64,000 nucleotides of DNA from Anabaena cylindrica PCC 7122 (GCF_000317695.1 NC_019771.1:4144001-4208000); one strand, 5' to 3'; numbered from the stretch's first letter, positions 1 to 9,674 are shown. Translations and numbers: made by a program. Notes: a model not told the origin generated them from the sequence alone.

Positions 1-475
1 TCATGCGAAACTTTTTAAGAGAATAGAGAACTTTCAACGAGTAAAATTGAGAAATATAGTGATTTCATCCGTACCTAAAAATATCTAAATAATTTCATTT
101 AAGTATGTTCCTAACAAAGGATATCATCAAAATCTCTAGAGATTATTTAGTGAATTTACATAATATTTATTCCTCAACCATGAAAGGTTGTTATTAATTT
201 ACTACTAGACATATTCAAAATGTAGATATAGCAGGTATTGCCACTATATCGGCTGAATACAAATTGCAAAATTCTCTCAAAAATAAAGTATGTTCTGGAT
301 AATTACTTGATAACTAGAACTTACGCAAAAAATTTTCAAAATTTAGATTTATCCGTGTCCTTTGCGTCTTATACGGTTATTTCTTCCGTAATTCGTGCGT
401 AAGTCTTGATCAAAAAAAGGCGTATTTATACAGTTATCTTTATAACTTAATAAAAGTTATAAAAAAAAGACTTGG
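1..475. other. AT-rich intergenic stretch at window start
   Basis: No convincing coding sequence is visible. The stretch is strongly AT-rich and contains one small inverted-repeat element (319-404, listed separately). The last 60 bases, which are A/T-dense, probably hold the promoter of the DUF4114-type gene that follows. No clear -10/-35 pair was assigned. Confidence 0.5.
319..404. repeat. 86-bp inverted-repeat (MITE-like) element
   Basis: The segment begins with ACTTACGCA and ends with its exact complement TGCGTAAGT, giving 9-bp terminal inverted repeats around about 68 bp of non-coding DNA. It lies upstream of the first gene. The size and TIRs resemble miniature transposable elements of Nostocales. 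No transposase or target-site duplication could be confirmed by eye. Confidence 0.45.
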
Positions 476-3148
476 ATGTTAGTAAAAAAAGACACAAAGA
501 AGATGACGACAATTTCTAACTTAAATAATGGCATCTTTACAGTTAATGAAACTGGAAAAGTTAGCGTCGATTTTCTATATGATGGAGGCCTGAATAAAGG
601 AGAACTAGCGATCTTTAGCCTTCAAGGTATGGAAGGACTGACGGTAGGTTCGACAGAATTCATGCTGGAAGCAAGCAGACGCGCTCTCAGCAATTCTAAT
701 TTAGGTTATGTAGCAGTGCGGGATGAAAGCGATCGCGCTCGGTTCAGCAATCTAAATAATGAATTGCCCTGGGAAAAAGATTTTAATGGTGGTGTTTACA
801 AGGGTCCCCAACTGTTTAAGATGACAGCAGGAAGCACCTTTGCCATGATGTTAGTTACTGATACTACAGTGGCTAAGATCGCTCAAAGTACCTCTATTAG
901 TACAGATAAAGTTCTATTTTCTTTTGGTTCAGTAGATAAAACCACCGGAAAAGTTGCACCCCAAATCGCAGATATCACTGGCAAGGGAAATACCTTTGGT
1001 TGGGAAGATATTAATACCTTAAAATCCAACGATCGCGATTTCAACGATATGGTGGTTCAAGTGTCTGGTGCAACAGCCAAAGCATCGACGCTACAAGATT
1101 CTGTCTACACTAACCGGAATTGGTTAAATACCTCATTCGGACAAGAATTAGTGCAGTATGCTAACCGTCCTCGGTTTGAAACAGGTACTTTTATCGTCGA
1201 TGGTACTGGTCAAGTTCAAGTAGACTATCTCTATGATGGCGGTTGGTATCAGGGGCAACTAGCGGTATTTAGCCTCAAAGGGATGGAAAATTACCAACCA
1301 GGTTCCTTAGAGTTTATCCGAGCAGCTACCTCTCGCGCTTTAAGTAACTCTACACAAGGTCGCATTCTGATTAGCGATCGCACAGAAGGAGCGCGTTTGA
1401 GCGGTACTACCAGTTGGGAACCTAACTTTAATGCAGGTAATTACCAAGGAGTTAAGTCTGTTCAGATGACTGCTGGGGACGAAGTAGCATTTATGCTCGT
1501 CCAGAATACTACCTTTGACGAGATTTATAGCCAACCCTATGTTACTGCTCAAGCTGGCAAACAAGTTATTTTCTCTATCGACAAAAATCAGATAGTTGCT
1601 GTAGACAAAAATGGCACCCTAGCATTTGAAGATATCAGCGTTAGATCTGCTAAATCAGATAAAGATTTCAATGACTTGGTTTTCCAAGTCAAAGGACTAA
1701 CAAGCAATAATATCGCCAACATGAACGCAGAAGTTAATCCTAATCGGGATTGGAGAACTACTGCTATCGGGCAAGACTTACTCAAATACGCTGACCGATC
1801 TACATATAGCGAAGGAGTTTTTCAAGTTGGCGAAACTGGCCAGGTAAATTTTGACTTTCTTTACGATGGCGGTTGGTATCAAGGAGAGTTCGCCGTCTTT
1901 AGTCTCGAAGGGATGGAAAACTACCAACCTGGTTCGGAAGCTTTTATTAAACAAGCCACTAATCGCGCTCTCAGCAATTCTAAATTAGGTTACGTCTTAG
2001 CTAAAGACCCCAGCGAAGGAGCGCGTTTTACTGAAAAAATGCCTTGGGAACCCAATTTCAATGCTGGAAACTATCTAGGAGTCAAAAGCTTCGAGATGAA
2101 TCCAGGTGATAAATTTGCCTTTATGTTCGTACCCAATACAAGTGTTCAGGAAATCAACAAAACCAAGGGTATCAGTAAAGCGAGTCAGATGTGGCAATAC
2201 GGTAAATTGCCTCTATTCTCTATCCCCGAAGCTAATCCTAGTATGGCTGTTGGACAGTTGGTAGATGTAGATGGTAACGGGACTTTTGCTCTTGAAGATA
2301 TTCCTACAGCCTCTTCTACTTCTGATCGTGATTATAATGATTTTGTTTTCCAAATCAAAGGAGCTAAAGGTGTCGCTCAGTCGATAGATACTTTCTCCAA
2401 CTCTGAGCGTAACTGGCGTAACACGGCTGTAGGAAAACAATTACTCGAATATTCTAATCGGGCGATTTTTGATGAAGGCGTTTTCGTTGCTAATCAAACT
2501 GGCCAAGTAAAAATTGACTTCCTCTACGATGGTGGTGAGTATGAACAGGGAGAAGTGGGAATATTTAGCCTCAAAGGCATGGATATGTACGAAGCTGGCT
2601 CAAACGCATTTATTAGAGAAGCACTTCGCCGCGCCACCAGCAATTCTACAGATGGCTACGTTGTAGTCAAAGATGCTGAAGAAGGGGGTCTTTACAGTGA
2701 CAATAGTAACATTCTCTATTGGGAACCAAACTTTAATGGTGAAGAGTATCAAGGAGAGCAAATTTATAACCTCAAAGCTGGGGATGCGTTTGGTTTTGTA
2801 CTCATGTCCAATGGAACTCTTCAAGATGCTTTAACTGGACAGAGTTTTACAAACAGCAATAGACCTGTGTTCTCGATGTCGGCAGCTAACTTAAACGATA
2901 ATGTACAAGTAGCAGAAGTGCTGACAGGATCTAATAAAATGATGATCGGTTTTGAAGATGTTGCACTTCATCCTAAGTCTGATCGAGACTACAACGATTT
3001 TGTACTTACCGTTAAAGGAGTTCAGAGTATTGGTATCACGGACATCAAAGATGTCATGCTTCACTATCATAATTGGGTGGATACACAAATAGGTAGTGAT
3101 CTGACTAACTACTTTAATACTGGCAATTTACCACCCCAACTATTATAA
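476..3148 (+). CDS. Large four-repeat DUF4114-type surface/secreted protein
   Basis: The 890-residue protein is built of four divergent copies of a module of about 215 residues, starting near residues 19, 235, 447 and 667. Each copy opens with a strand pattern ending in FLYDGG or YLYDGG, then a segment like AVFSLKGME, and closes with an acidic S(D)RD(F/Y)NDxV motif typical of DUF4114 domains, which are often Ca-binding in surface proteins. Linkers carry NRNW-type sequences. There is no classical signal peptide, so export would need another route (inference). It starts at ATG 476; a second ATG at residue 10 (MTTISNL) is an alternative. It is monocistronic with long flanking gaps. The exact role is unknown. 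Confidence 0.75.
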   Translation: MLVKKDTKKMTTISNLNNGIFTVNETGKVSVDFLYDGGLNKGELAIFSLQGMEGLTVGSTEFMLEASRRALSNSNLGYVAVRDESDRARFSNLNNELPWEKDFNGGVYKGPQLFKMTAGSTFAMMLVTDTTVAKIAQSTSISTDKVLFSFGSVDKTTGKVAPQIADITGKGNTFGWEDINTLKSNDRDFNDMVVQVSGATAKASTLQDSVYTNRNWLNTSFGQELVQYANRPRFETGTFIVDGTGQVQVDYLYDGGWYQGQLAVFSLKGMENYQPGSLEFIRAATSRALSNSTQGRILISDRTEGARLSGTTSWEPNFNAGNYQGVKSVQMTAGDEVAFMLVQNTTFDEIYSQPYVTAQAGKQVIFSIDKNQIVAVDKNGTLAFEDISVRSAKSDKDFNDLVFQVKGLTSNNIANMNAEVNPNRDWRTTAIGQDLLKYADRSTYSEGVFQVGETGQVNFDFLYDGGWYQGEFAVFSLEGMENYQPGSEAFIKQATNRALSNSKLGYVLAKDPSEGARFTEKMPWEPNFNAGNYLGVKSFEMNPGDKFAFMFVPNTSVQEINKTKGISKASQMWQYGKLPLFSIPEANPSMAVGQLVDVDGNGTFALEDIPTASSTSDRDYNDFVFQIKGAKGVAQSIDTFSNSERNWRNTAVGKQLLEYSNRAIFDEGVFVANQTGQVKIDFLYDGGEYEQGEVGIFSLKGMDMYEAGSNAFIREALRRATSNSTDGYVVVKDAEEGGLYSDNSNILYWEPNFNGEEYQGEQIYNLKAGDAFGFVLMSNGTLQDALTGQSFTNSNRPVFSMSAANLNDNVQVAEVLTGSNKMMIGFEDVALHPKSDRDYNDFVLTVKGVQSIGITDIKDVMLHYHNWVDTQIGSDLTNYFNTGNLPPQLL

Positions 3149-3641
3149 TATCTCGTGGTAAGAGAGAAACTCAAAGTCTTTAGACCGAGAGTTTCAAAAT
3201 TCAGTTTTTACAGTTTTGTAGACCTGAAGTCAGCTATTGAGTATAGCTCACATATTGGGCGATGAATTAGTTAACAGGGCGCTCTAGCTCATTATTACCC
3301 CAGCTTGAAGTGTTAGAAATCTCATTGAAGAAGGCAGGAGACAGAGGGCAGAAAGTTCAATTTAGAAGGAGTTTGAATCCCCTTCTGCCTCCAGCAGAAT
3401 GCCCTCAGCCTTTTCTGATAATATTAATATGGGACTTAGAGGATATTTGAAAATTAATGTTGTCACTTGCTACCTGTAAATTACATTGTGTAGCGTAGCA
3501 TTTCACCTTGCTCTATCTAGCTTTAATTATATAAAAGTTATTCCATCACAATCCCAATTTATTCTTCTGTAATTTTAACTCCACAGTGCCAATCTCTAGA
3601 GCGTGATAATGCCAAATGTCACAATGCAGAAGAATTGAAAA
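3149..3641. other. Intergenic region with a possible terminator
   Basis: The region is 493 bp without a plausible gene. Just after the upstream gene, GAAACTC (3166-3172) pairs with GAGTTTC (3189-3195), followed within 13 bases by a T run. This could terminate the DUF4114 gene, though the spacing to the T run is poor. The rest shows only short G/A-rich and C/T-rich patches that could pair (around 3335-3412). Confidence 0.35.
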
Positions 3642-4517
3642 GTGGATACAAAAACTCTCATTTCTCCCCAAGAACTTTTTTGTTTATTAGCAGAAAACTC
3701 CCCACAAATTGTTATCATAGATACGCGAAGTTCAGAAGAATATGCTATTTCTCATCTTCCTGGTGCAATCAATATTCGTGAATTTTTCACCTATCTTTTA
3801 GATGACTCTTCAGCAGCAGGATTAAAGAAATTACAAGAATATTTTGCTGAGATTATGAGCGAAGTTGGAGTATCGGGAACAGAACGATTGATTGTGTATG
3901 AAGATGTTTTAAATAAAGGCTATGGCCAATCTTGTCGAGCAGCTTTTTTACTTAATTATTTGGGTTGTGCTGCGGTTTATATTCTGCACGGAGGATATCA
4001 AGGTTGGCTTGCTGCTGAATTGCCAACTACCAATGAAGTCGCTAAAACTGAAAGCAGCATATTTAGATTGCATCCCAACACGGATATCATGGTGACAAAA
4101 GATGAAATGTTACAAGCAATTAATAATCCTGCCATTATCAAATTAGATGTGCGCGATCGCATAGAATGGCAAGGATTGAGTTCTTCTCCCTACAGTCCAG
4201 ATTTCTGTCCCCGCAAAGGGAGAATCCCTAACTCTATATGGCTAGAATGGCATCTGCTGATGAATTCTGAAGCTCAAATTCCCATGTTTCACTCACCAGC
4301 AGAAATTCTCAAAATCTGTCAGTCTGTCGGTATTACCTCAGATTCTGTCGTCTATATTTACTGCTTCAAAGGATCTAGGGCTGCTAATACACTGATTGCA
4401 CTGCAACAGGTAGGAATTCAAGCCAAAAATTATTTTGGTTCTTGGAATGAATGGTCCCGTGAATTCTCATTACCTATTGATAGTCAAATTCTCCAAGTAC
4501 AAAATCCCACCACCTAG
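3642..4517 (+). CDS. Two-domain rhodanese (thiosulfate/mercaptopyruvate sulfurtransferase)
   Basis: The protein has 291 residues with two rhodanese modules, the usual size of this family. The N-terminal domain (about 5-130) has the IIDTRSSEEYAISHLPGA signature. The C-terminal domain (about 150-285) carries the active-site loop CFKGSR with the persulfide-forming cysteine at residue 241, preceded by LDVRDRIEWQG. The family transfers sulfane sulfur from thiosulfate or 3-mercaptopyruvate to a thiophilic acceptor in the cytoplasm. The loop CFKGSR is not the textbook CRKGVT or CG(S/A)GVT, so the substrate is uncertain. It starts at GTG 3642. The next gene, a DsbA-like oxidoreductase, is 216 bp away and probably separately transcribed. 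Confidence 0.85.
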   Translation: MDTKTLISPQELFCLLAENSPQIVIIDTRSSEEYAISHLPGAINIREFFTYLLDDSSAAGLKKLQEYFAEIMSEVGVSGTERLIVYEDVLNKGYGQSCRAAFLLNYLGCAAVYILHGGYQGWLAAELPTTNEVAKTESSIFRLHPNTDIMVTKDEMLQAINNPAIIKLDVRDRIEWQGLSSSPYSPDFCPRKGRIPNSIWLEWHLLMNSEAQIPMFHSPAEILKICQSVGITSDSVVYIYCFKGSRAANTLIALQQVGIQAKNYFGSWNEWSREFSLPIDSQILQVQNPTT

Positions 4518-4589
4518 TAGCAAACTAAACTCAGCGAACCTTTGCTTTTCCTCAGCGTTCCTTTGCGTTTAAAAAGCTTTCAAAAAATA

Positions 4590-4685
4590 CAGCACCGTAG
4601 CGATAGCGTATTGCTAACGCAAGTCTAACGCCAACGCGGAGCGTCCCGGAGGGAACTAGCGCTGCTGCAAGCAGTTCGCACTGAC
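4590..4685. repeat. Small dispersed repeats between rhodanese and DsbA-like genes
   Basis: A GC-rich patch within AT-rich flanks contains motifs such as GCGATAGCG, CGCGGAGCGTCC and CAAGCAGTTCGCAC. It resembles the very short dispersed repeats seen at 32091, 33776 and 33874 in this window and throughout Nostoc genomes. It is non-coding. Confidence 0.5.
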
Positions 4686-4733
4686 CAAACCTCAGAAATA
4701 CTAAGATAGTATGGACTTATTTAGTACTATCCC

Positions 4734-5480
4734 ATGCTCAAAATCTTTCAAAACCTGCGTATCTGGACAATTACCAGCTTACTCTGCTTCAGCCTTAGCT
4801 GGTCGCTTCCTGCACAAGCTGATACCAAAATCGATCCCCAACTAGAACAGCAAGTATTACAAATTATTCGCAAAAATCCAGAGGTAATTATCGAGACTGT
4901 TCAAGCATATCAGCAAGAACAACAGCAAAAAGTACAGCAAGTCAGACAAGAGTTTTTACAGAATTTCCGAACCAATACTAAAGCTGTAATTGGTGATTCT
5001 CCTACCACAGGTTCGACTCAATTAAACACTGTGCTGTTAGAATTTTCTGACTTTGAATGTCCATATTGTGCCGAAGCACATAAAACTCTCAAAGACTTGT
5101 TAGCAAAATACCCAAATCAATTTACCTTAGTTTATAAACATTTTCCCTTAGTACAAATTCATGACCAAGCATTACCATCTGCAAAAGCATCTTGGGCAGC
5201 ATATCAACAGGGTAAATTTTGGGAATATCATGATGCCCTATTTACTAATCAAAAACAATTGGGTGAAACCTTATATTTAGATATTGCTAAAAATCTCAAA
5301 TTAGATTTGGCGAAATTTAAAACCGACCGCAATTTAGCCGATAAAGCAATTAAACAAGACTTACAGATGGCTTATAAACTGGGACTTTCTGGCACACCTT
5401 CTTTGATAATCAATAGCAAAAATGTTTCTGGGCCAATTCAGTTATCAGAAGTTGAAAGTATTTTACAGGGTGGAAAATAG
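4734..5480 (+). CDS. DsbA-like periplasmic thiol:disulfide oxidoreductase
   Basis: The protein has 248 residues. An N-terminal signal peptide (about 1-30, ending LPAQA) is followed by a Gln-rich helical region (35-80), then a thioredoxin-fold DsbA domain. The redox motif CPYC is at residues 109-112 in FSDFECPYCAEA, and the cis-proline loop is SGTPSLI near residue 223. This matches the DsbA/BdbD (Com1-like) family, which forms or isomerises disulfides in exported proteins. The start is ATG 4734; it is monocistronic. It could serve the cysteine-containing exported proteins of this strain. No DsbB/VKOR partner is in the window. Confidence 0.88.
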   Translation: MLKIFQNLRIWTITSLLCFSLSWSLPAQADTKIDPQLEQQVLQIIRKNPEVIIETVQAYQQEQQQKVQQVRQEFLQNFRTNTKAVIGDSPTTGSTQLNTVLLEFSDFECPYCAEAHKTLKDLLAKYPNQFTLVYKHFPLVQIHDQALPSAKASWAAYQQGKFWEYHDALFTNQKQLGETLYLDIAKNLKLDLAKFKTDRNLADKAIKQDLQMAYKLGLSGTPSLIINSKNVSGPIQLSEVESILQGGK

Positions 5481-5515
5481 GTAAAAAAGTAGAGACATTC
5501 TATGGAACTTCGCTA

Positions 5516-5669
5516 AGAGGATGTTTAAAAAGTATCAGAATTGATTGAGATCCCCCTAAATCGCCCTTTTTAAGGGGGATTTTGAGAAATTTAGCCTCCC
5601 CTTAAAAAGGCGGGTTGAGGGAATCTACAAGTGTTAGATAGCAGACGACAAAGTTTTTAGACATCCTCT
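5516..5669. repeat. 154-bp MITE-like element with terminal inverted repeats
   Basis: The ends AGAGGATGT (5516-5524) and ACATCCTCT (5661-5669) are perfect inverted repeats, and similarity continues inward (TTTAAAAAGT against ACTTTTTAG-like sequence). The interior contains a strong hairpin in which ATCCCCCTAAA pairs with TTTAAGGGGGAT. CTAAG occurs just outside or at both ends and may be a target duplication. It is non-coding. Confidence 0.6.
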
Positions 5670-5757
5670 ACTAAGAGTTTTTGAACACGCGTATTTAAAC
5701 CTTGATGTCTATTTACTAACTACAGAAATTTGTCAAAATAAAATTTTGAGGTGATGA

Positions 5758-6462
5758 ATGAATATTTTTAAACTTTGGATATTGCTCCCTATTACCTTAG
5801 TGATTAACTATTCATATCAATTACTAAAATCTCAACAACCAATAGCACAAGTGAAAACAGATATGATTGAAAATGATGATTCTATTTTGTTAGCAAAAGC
5901 AAGTTACCTGTCAGCTTTAGAACAAAAAGTAATTGATGAAACAAACAAAGTGCGAACAAATCCTCGTTCATACTTACCCATGTTAGAAAGCTATCGTCAG
6001 CGTTTTGAAGGTAAAAAAATTAAAGTTGCTGAAAATACCTATCTAATCACTCAAGAAGGGGTAAAACCTGTTGATGAAGCGATCGCATTTCTCAAGTCAG
6101 TTCGTCCTGTAGGTGCATTAAGCGCATCTAAGGGAATGTCTCTAGGTGCTAGGGATCACGTCAAAGACCAAGGTGCAAAAGGTGCGCTAGGTCATGATGG
6201 TAGTGATGGTAGCAGTCCTTTTACACGGATTAATCGTCATGGGAAATGGCAAATCACAGCGGCAGAAAACATCAGCTATGGCGTAGACAACGCCCAAGAA
6301 ATCGTCATGCAGTTAATTATTGATGATGGTGTGCCATCACGGGGTCATCGTACCAATATTTTTAACCCTGATTTTAAAGTGACTGGTGTGGCTTACGGTA
6401 CTCACAAATCCTATCGAAATATGTGCGTCATTACCTACGCTGGGGGTTATCGGGAAAAATAG
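5758..6462 (+). CDS. CAP-domain (SCP/PR1-like) exported protein
   Basis: The protein has 234 residues with an N-terminal hydrophobic segment (about 4-22) acting as signal or anchor. A CAP/SCP domain spans about 60-230. It shows the family pattern: a helix starting LEQKVIDETNKVR, the GHDGSDGSSPFTR block, AENISYG, then the GVPSRGHRTNIF block holding the second cavity histidine. Bacterial CAP proteins are extracytoplasmic and mostly of unknown activity. The start ATG 5758 is preceded by a usable GAGG ribosome-binding site. It is monocistronic and separated from the DsbA-like gene by an inverted-repeat element. Confidence 0.85.
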   Translation: MNIFKLWILLPITLVINYSYQLLKSQQPIAQVKTDMIENDDSILLAKASYLSALEQKVIDETNKVRTNPRSYLPMLESYRQRFEGKKIKVAENTYLITQEGVKPVDEAIAFLKSVRPVGALSASKGMSLGARDHVKDQGAKGALGHDGSDGSSPFTRINRHGKWQITAAENISYGVDNAQEIVMQLIIDDGVPSRGHRTNIFNPDFKVTGVAYGTHKSYRNMCVITYAGGYREK

Positions 6463-6477
6463 ATAGGGGACTGGTTA

Positions 6478-6511
6478 GTAATTACGAATTACGAATTACA
6501 AATTACGAATT
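6478..6511. repeat. Heptanucleotide-type short tandem repeat (ATTACGA)
   Basis: About 4.5 near-perfect units of ATTACGA/ATTACAA run directly into the start codon of the following hydrolase. Similar arrays occur at 14701-14730 and 16703-16722 in this window. Such repeats are characteristic of Nostocales. Confidence 0.7.
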
Positions 6512-7339
6512 ATGAATGCTTTACCTCTTCACGTCTACATTCAAGGTCAAGGATTTCCTATTCTGGGTTTACATGGACATCCTGGTACTGGCCGTAATCT
6601 TGCTGTCTTTACAAATCACTTATCAAACCGCTTTCAAACTATTGCCCCTGATTTGCGCGGATATGGCAAAAGTCGCTGCAATAGCAATTTTGCTATGCAA
6701 GACCATTTAGATGACTTAGAAGCTCTCCTAGACCGTTTTCAGATTGAAAAATGTCTGGTATTAGGATGGTCACTAGGTGGTATTTTAGCAATGGAATTGG
6801 CACTGCGTTTACCAAAGCGAGTGACTGGGCTGATTTTGGTAGCAACCTCAGCTAGACCTTGGGGAGATCATCCGCCCATTTCTTGGCAAGATAATGTTTA
6901 TACTGGCGTTGCGGCACTATTAAATTATCTCAAACCCAGTTGGAATTGGAATATTGAAACATTTGGCAAGCGATCGCTCTTTCGTCACTTAATCCAACAA
7001 CATACACCCACTGCTTACGGTTACATCGCCAACTCAGCCGTACCAGCTTATTTACAAACTTCTCCCTATGCAACTCGCGCCCTTTATAGCGCCATTCGAG
7101 CCGGGTACAATCGACTCCCAGACCTACAAAACATAGAATGCCCCAGTTTAGTACTCGCTGGTTCCCAAGACCGCCATATTACTGCCGATTCCAGCTTAGA
7201 AACAGCGCGACATCTCAAAAACTCTCAGTGGCAATGTTACCCAAATACAGCCCATCTTTTCCCCTGGGAAATTCCCCAACAGTTGCTTTCTGATATTGAC
7301 CATTGGCTAGAAGCACACCCACAGATAGCACAACTTTAG
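6512..7339 (+). CDS. Alpha/beta-fold hydrolase
   Basis: The protein has 275 residues, a typical size for the fold. The oxyanion HGHPGTG motif is at about 21-27. The nucleophile elbow GWSLGG puts the catalytic serine at residue 87. The acid is Asp220 (AGSQDRH) and the base His248 (NTAHLFPWE), so the triad is complete. A helical cap lies between about 120 and 200. The substrate cannot be predicted. The start ATG lies immediately after a short tandem repeat, with no obvious ribosome-binding site. Confidence 0.88.
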   Translation: MNALPLHVYIQGQGFPILGLHGHPGTGRNLAVFTNHLSNRFQTIAPDLRGYGKSRCNSNFAMQDHLDDLEALLDRFQIEKCLVLGWSLGGILAMELALRLPKRVTGLILVATSARPWGDHPPISWQDNVYTGVAALLNYLKPSWNWNIETFGKRSLFRHLIQQHTPTAYGYIANSAVPAYLQTSPYATRALYSAIRAGYNRLPDLQNIECPSLVLAGSQDRHITADSSLETARHLKNSQWQCYPNTAHLFPWEIPQQLLSDIDHWLEAHPQIAQL

Positions 7340-7473
7340 ATATGGAATTAGTGGCAGATAAAGTTAAAGTCAACCAGAAAAGTTAGGTAAATAAAATTTT
7401 TCTGGCTGGGATTTTTCAAAAATATCAATAATCTGAGTCACATTTACGGAATGTGGGATAAAAGCTAAACTTC

Positions 7474-8439
7474 CTACTCTGGTTGATAATCTGCAAACCA
7501 GTTAAACAAATCATCAATAGCTGTAAAATCTAACAACGCTTCACCAAGTGCTTCCAACTGATTTAAAGAAAGAGTTTGAATTCGCGTCCTAATTTCTTCT
7601 GGTAACTCTCCCACCCGTTTTTGTAGTAGTCTTATCACAAGATTTTGCTCACCTTCTTGTTTACCTTCTGCTATTCCTCGCTCATAGCCAATGCGCTCAC
7701 CTGTAGTGATGTAGGTCATAGTTCGCTCCTGCTCAAATTGTTTAAACTCTTGCCAAAATTCCGCTTCTAATGCTTTTGGTAACATCATAACCCAGTCTAT
7801 AAAGCGGTAAAGATTACGAATATCCTTTTCTTGTAAACCTTGTTCATACAATCGGCGAATTAAGCTAAATTTCCAGGTTTTGCGTTCTTGTGGTTTTTTA
7901 CTGGTTTGTTGTGTCTTTAAATGTGCCATTACCACCGTTGCAAAAGGATTTTTACTAGCTTCTAATTCTTCCCAACGGCTTTGATAATCGAGCAGTTTGA
8001 CCGTGCCAAATTCAAAGTTAAGCTTGGTATCAGGATAATTATAACTGTATTGGTGTGGTCGCCATTTTGGATCTGCATCGCATAAAATAGCGACACTAAT
8101 GACAGGTTTACCGAAACGGTCAAAAATCCGCAGGTTGTAGGAGAACATCCTTTGAGGAAAGATTTCTTCTGGTTTTCCTTGAATTTCTATATGTATCAGC
8201 AGCCAAATTTCTTCTCCTTGGTGTTGCCAATCTTTGACTAATTTATCTGCATATCTTCTTCCTTGTTCCGCGTCGCGGGCTATTTGTTGAAATTCTTTAT
8301 CTAGAAATTCGTGGGGATGTTCCCAGTTGATTAATGCGGCTGTTTCGGGGAAGAAAAATTGCATTGCTTGGGGAAAGTATGCTTCTAATATTTCTTTCCA
8401 CGGGCTGTCTTGGTCGGCTCTTTCGCGGTCTTCTGTCAT
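7474..8439 (-). CDS. Rpn/YhgA-type putative PD-(D/E)XK nuclease with DUF4351 tail
   Basis: The protein has 321 residues. The N-terminal region (about 1-220) matches the Rpn family (transposase_31/YhgA-like), with a nuclease core around EIWLLIHIEIQGK, where the E-I-Q-x-K arrangement forms the last catalytic strand, followed by RMFSYNLRIFDRF. The C-terminal 60 residues (VIRLLQKRVGELPEEIRTRI onward) are the DUF4351 helical domain often attached to cyanobacterial members. Rpn proteins are DNA nucleases linked to recombination and mobile DNA. It ends convergently with the hydrolase gene. Confidence 0.8.
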   Translation of the reverse strand: MTEDRERADQDSPWKEILEAYFPQAMQFFFPETAALINWEHPHEFLDKEFQQIARDAEQGRRYADKLVKDWQHQGEEIWLLIHIEIQGKPEEIFPQRMFSYNLRIFDRFGKPVISVAILCDADPKWRPHQYSYNYPDTKLNFEFGTVKLLDYQSRWEELEASKNPFATVVMAHLKTQQTSKKPQERKTWKFSLIRRLYEQGLQEKDIRNLYRFIDWVMMLPKALEAEFWQEFKQFEQERTMTYITTGERIGYERGIAEGKQEGEQNLVIRLLQKRVGELPEEIRTRIQTLSLNQLEALGEALLDFTAIDDLFNWFADYQPE

Positions 8440-8615
8440 TTGTTAAATAGTATGGTTATTTTATATTATTAGTGATGGGTTAAGAAAGTCTGTTTACAGA
8501 GGTTTTTAGATAAATGAACTACATTTTTTTATCTCACGCAGAGACGCAGAGGCGCAAAGGAAGAGAGAAACAAGAGTTTGGTTTAAATAAATGAAAAATT
8601 CTGTCGCAAGTAAAT

Positions 8616-9614
8616 TCACCATTCACATCGGATTACTTCTTCAATATGATCAGGTAATTTAGTATCTTGATCGATATTTGCTGATTCAATCTGGTTTAAT
8701 TCTAGATTTTTAGCTTTAGAAAGGTTTACCTTTTGCAGGTTTGCTTGAAACAAGTTTGCTAAATGCAGGTCTGTTGAGTCTAAAGGAAATGATTCTTTTA
8801 GGTTTGCTTTATTAAACTTTGCCTGACACAATTTAGCTCCAGCAAGGTTCACTCTTTCCAACATGGCTTCTGAAAAATTTACCGATTGGAGACTCGAACT
8901 CCAAAGAGATACATCTTGCAAACTAGCTTCTTGGAACGAAGCACGGTCTAAGTTGCTGCAATAGAGGTCAATTCTGGTTAAGTTTTTTGCTCTATCAAAA
9001 TTTGCCTCTCTGATATCAATAAAAGTTAAATCCAATCTCTGATTTTCCTTCTCATGTTCACAATTACGCCGTCCTATAACGGTAAGGGCTGCTTGAATAG
9101 CTGTCCAATATTTTTGTATTTCCTTCTCTTCTCCTTCTTTCTTCAAAGGTGCATTTTCTCGTACAAAAGCTGTGAGGACTTCCATAATTGTCCAATGATA
9201 TTTTTCCGGCGCATCTTTAGCAATTTGTTCTAGTGCATAAATTCCGCCTAATTTTACTTCAATCTGTTGATTACCAAGCAATTCAATCGCTTTGGAAAAA
9301 CGTTCTGTAATTTGTTTATCTTCTGCTGCTTGTGCGTTTTTGTATACAGCTTTAGCATTTTCATTAGCAGCGTTAGCACTTCTCGATGCTTGGTAAGCAT
9401 TGAAAAAAACTGCAATTCCAGCAAAAATAGTTCCAGTAGTTGTTACGGCTGAAATACCATACTGTAATCTCTTCTCTATTTCTAAACCTTTAGGATTTAA
9501 AAATGCAAAATCCGAAAAAGAAAATATCAAAATAACAGTGAAAAGGAATATAGAAAAAACAGCCGCTAGAATTATCAACAAATTCTTGAAACTTTCTGTA
9601 TTATTCTCAGACAT
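8616..9614 (-). CDS. Membrane-anchored pentapeptide-repeat protein
   Basis: The protein has 332 residues. Two transmembrane helices (about 11-37 and 53-75) are followed by a helical segment with the recurring pattern FSKAIELLGNQQIEVKLGGIYALE, seen in many membrane-linked pentapeptide proteins. A right-handed beta-helix of A(D/N)LxxA-type pentapeptides runs from about 200 to 310. The repeat domain should face the cytoplasm. The function is unknown. It stands alone, with dispersed repeat DNA on both sides. Confidence 0.82.
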   Translation of the reverse strand: MSENNTESFKNLLIILAAVFSIFLFTVILIFSFSDFAFLNPKGLEIEKRLQYGISAVTTTGTIFAGIAVFFNAYQASRSANAANENAKAVYKNAQAAEDKQITERFSKAIELLGNQQIEVKLGGIYALEQIAKDAPEKYHWTIMEVLTAFVRENAPLKKEGEEKEIQKYWTAIQAALTVIGRRNCEHEKENQRLDLTFIDIREANFDRAKNLTRIDLYCSNLDRASFQEASLQDVSLWSSSLQSVNFSEAMLERVNLAGAKLCQAKFNKANLKESFPLDSTDLHLANLFQANLQKVNLSKAKNLELNQIESANIDQDTKLPDHIEEVIRCEW

Positions 9615-9674
9615 AAAATTAATTTATGTTTCTTTCCAAATTTCAAGCACAAGCATATATAATATTTCAGTGCG

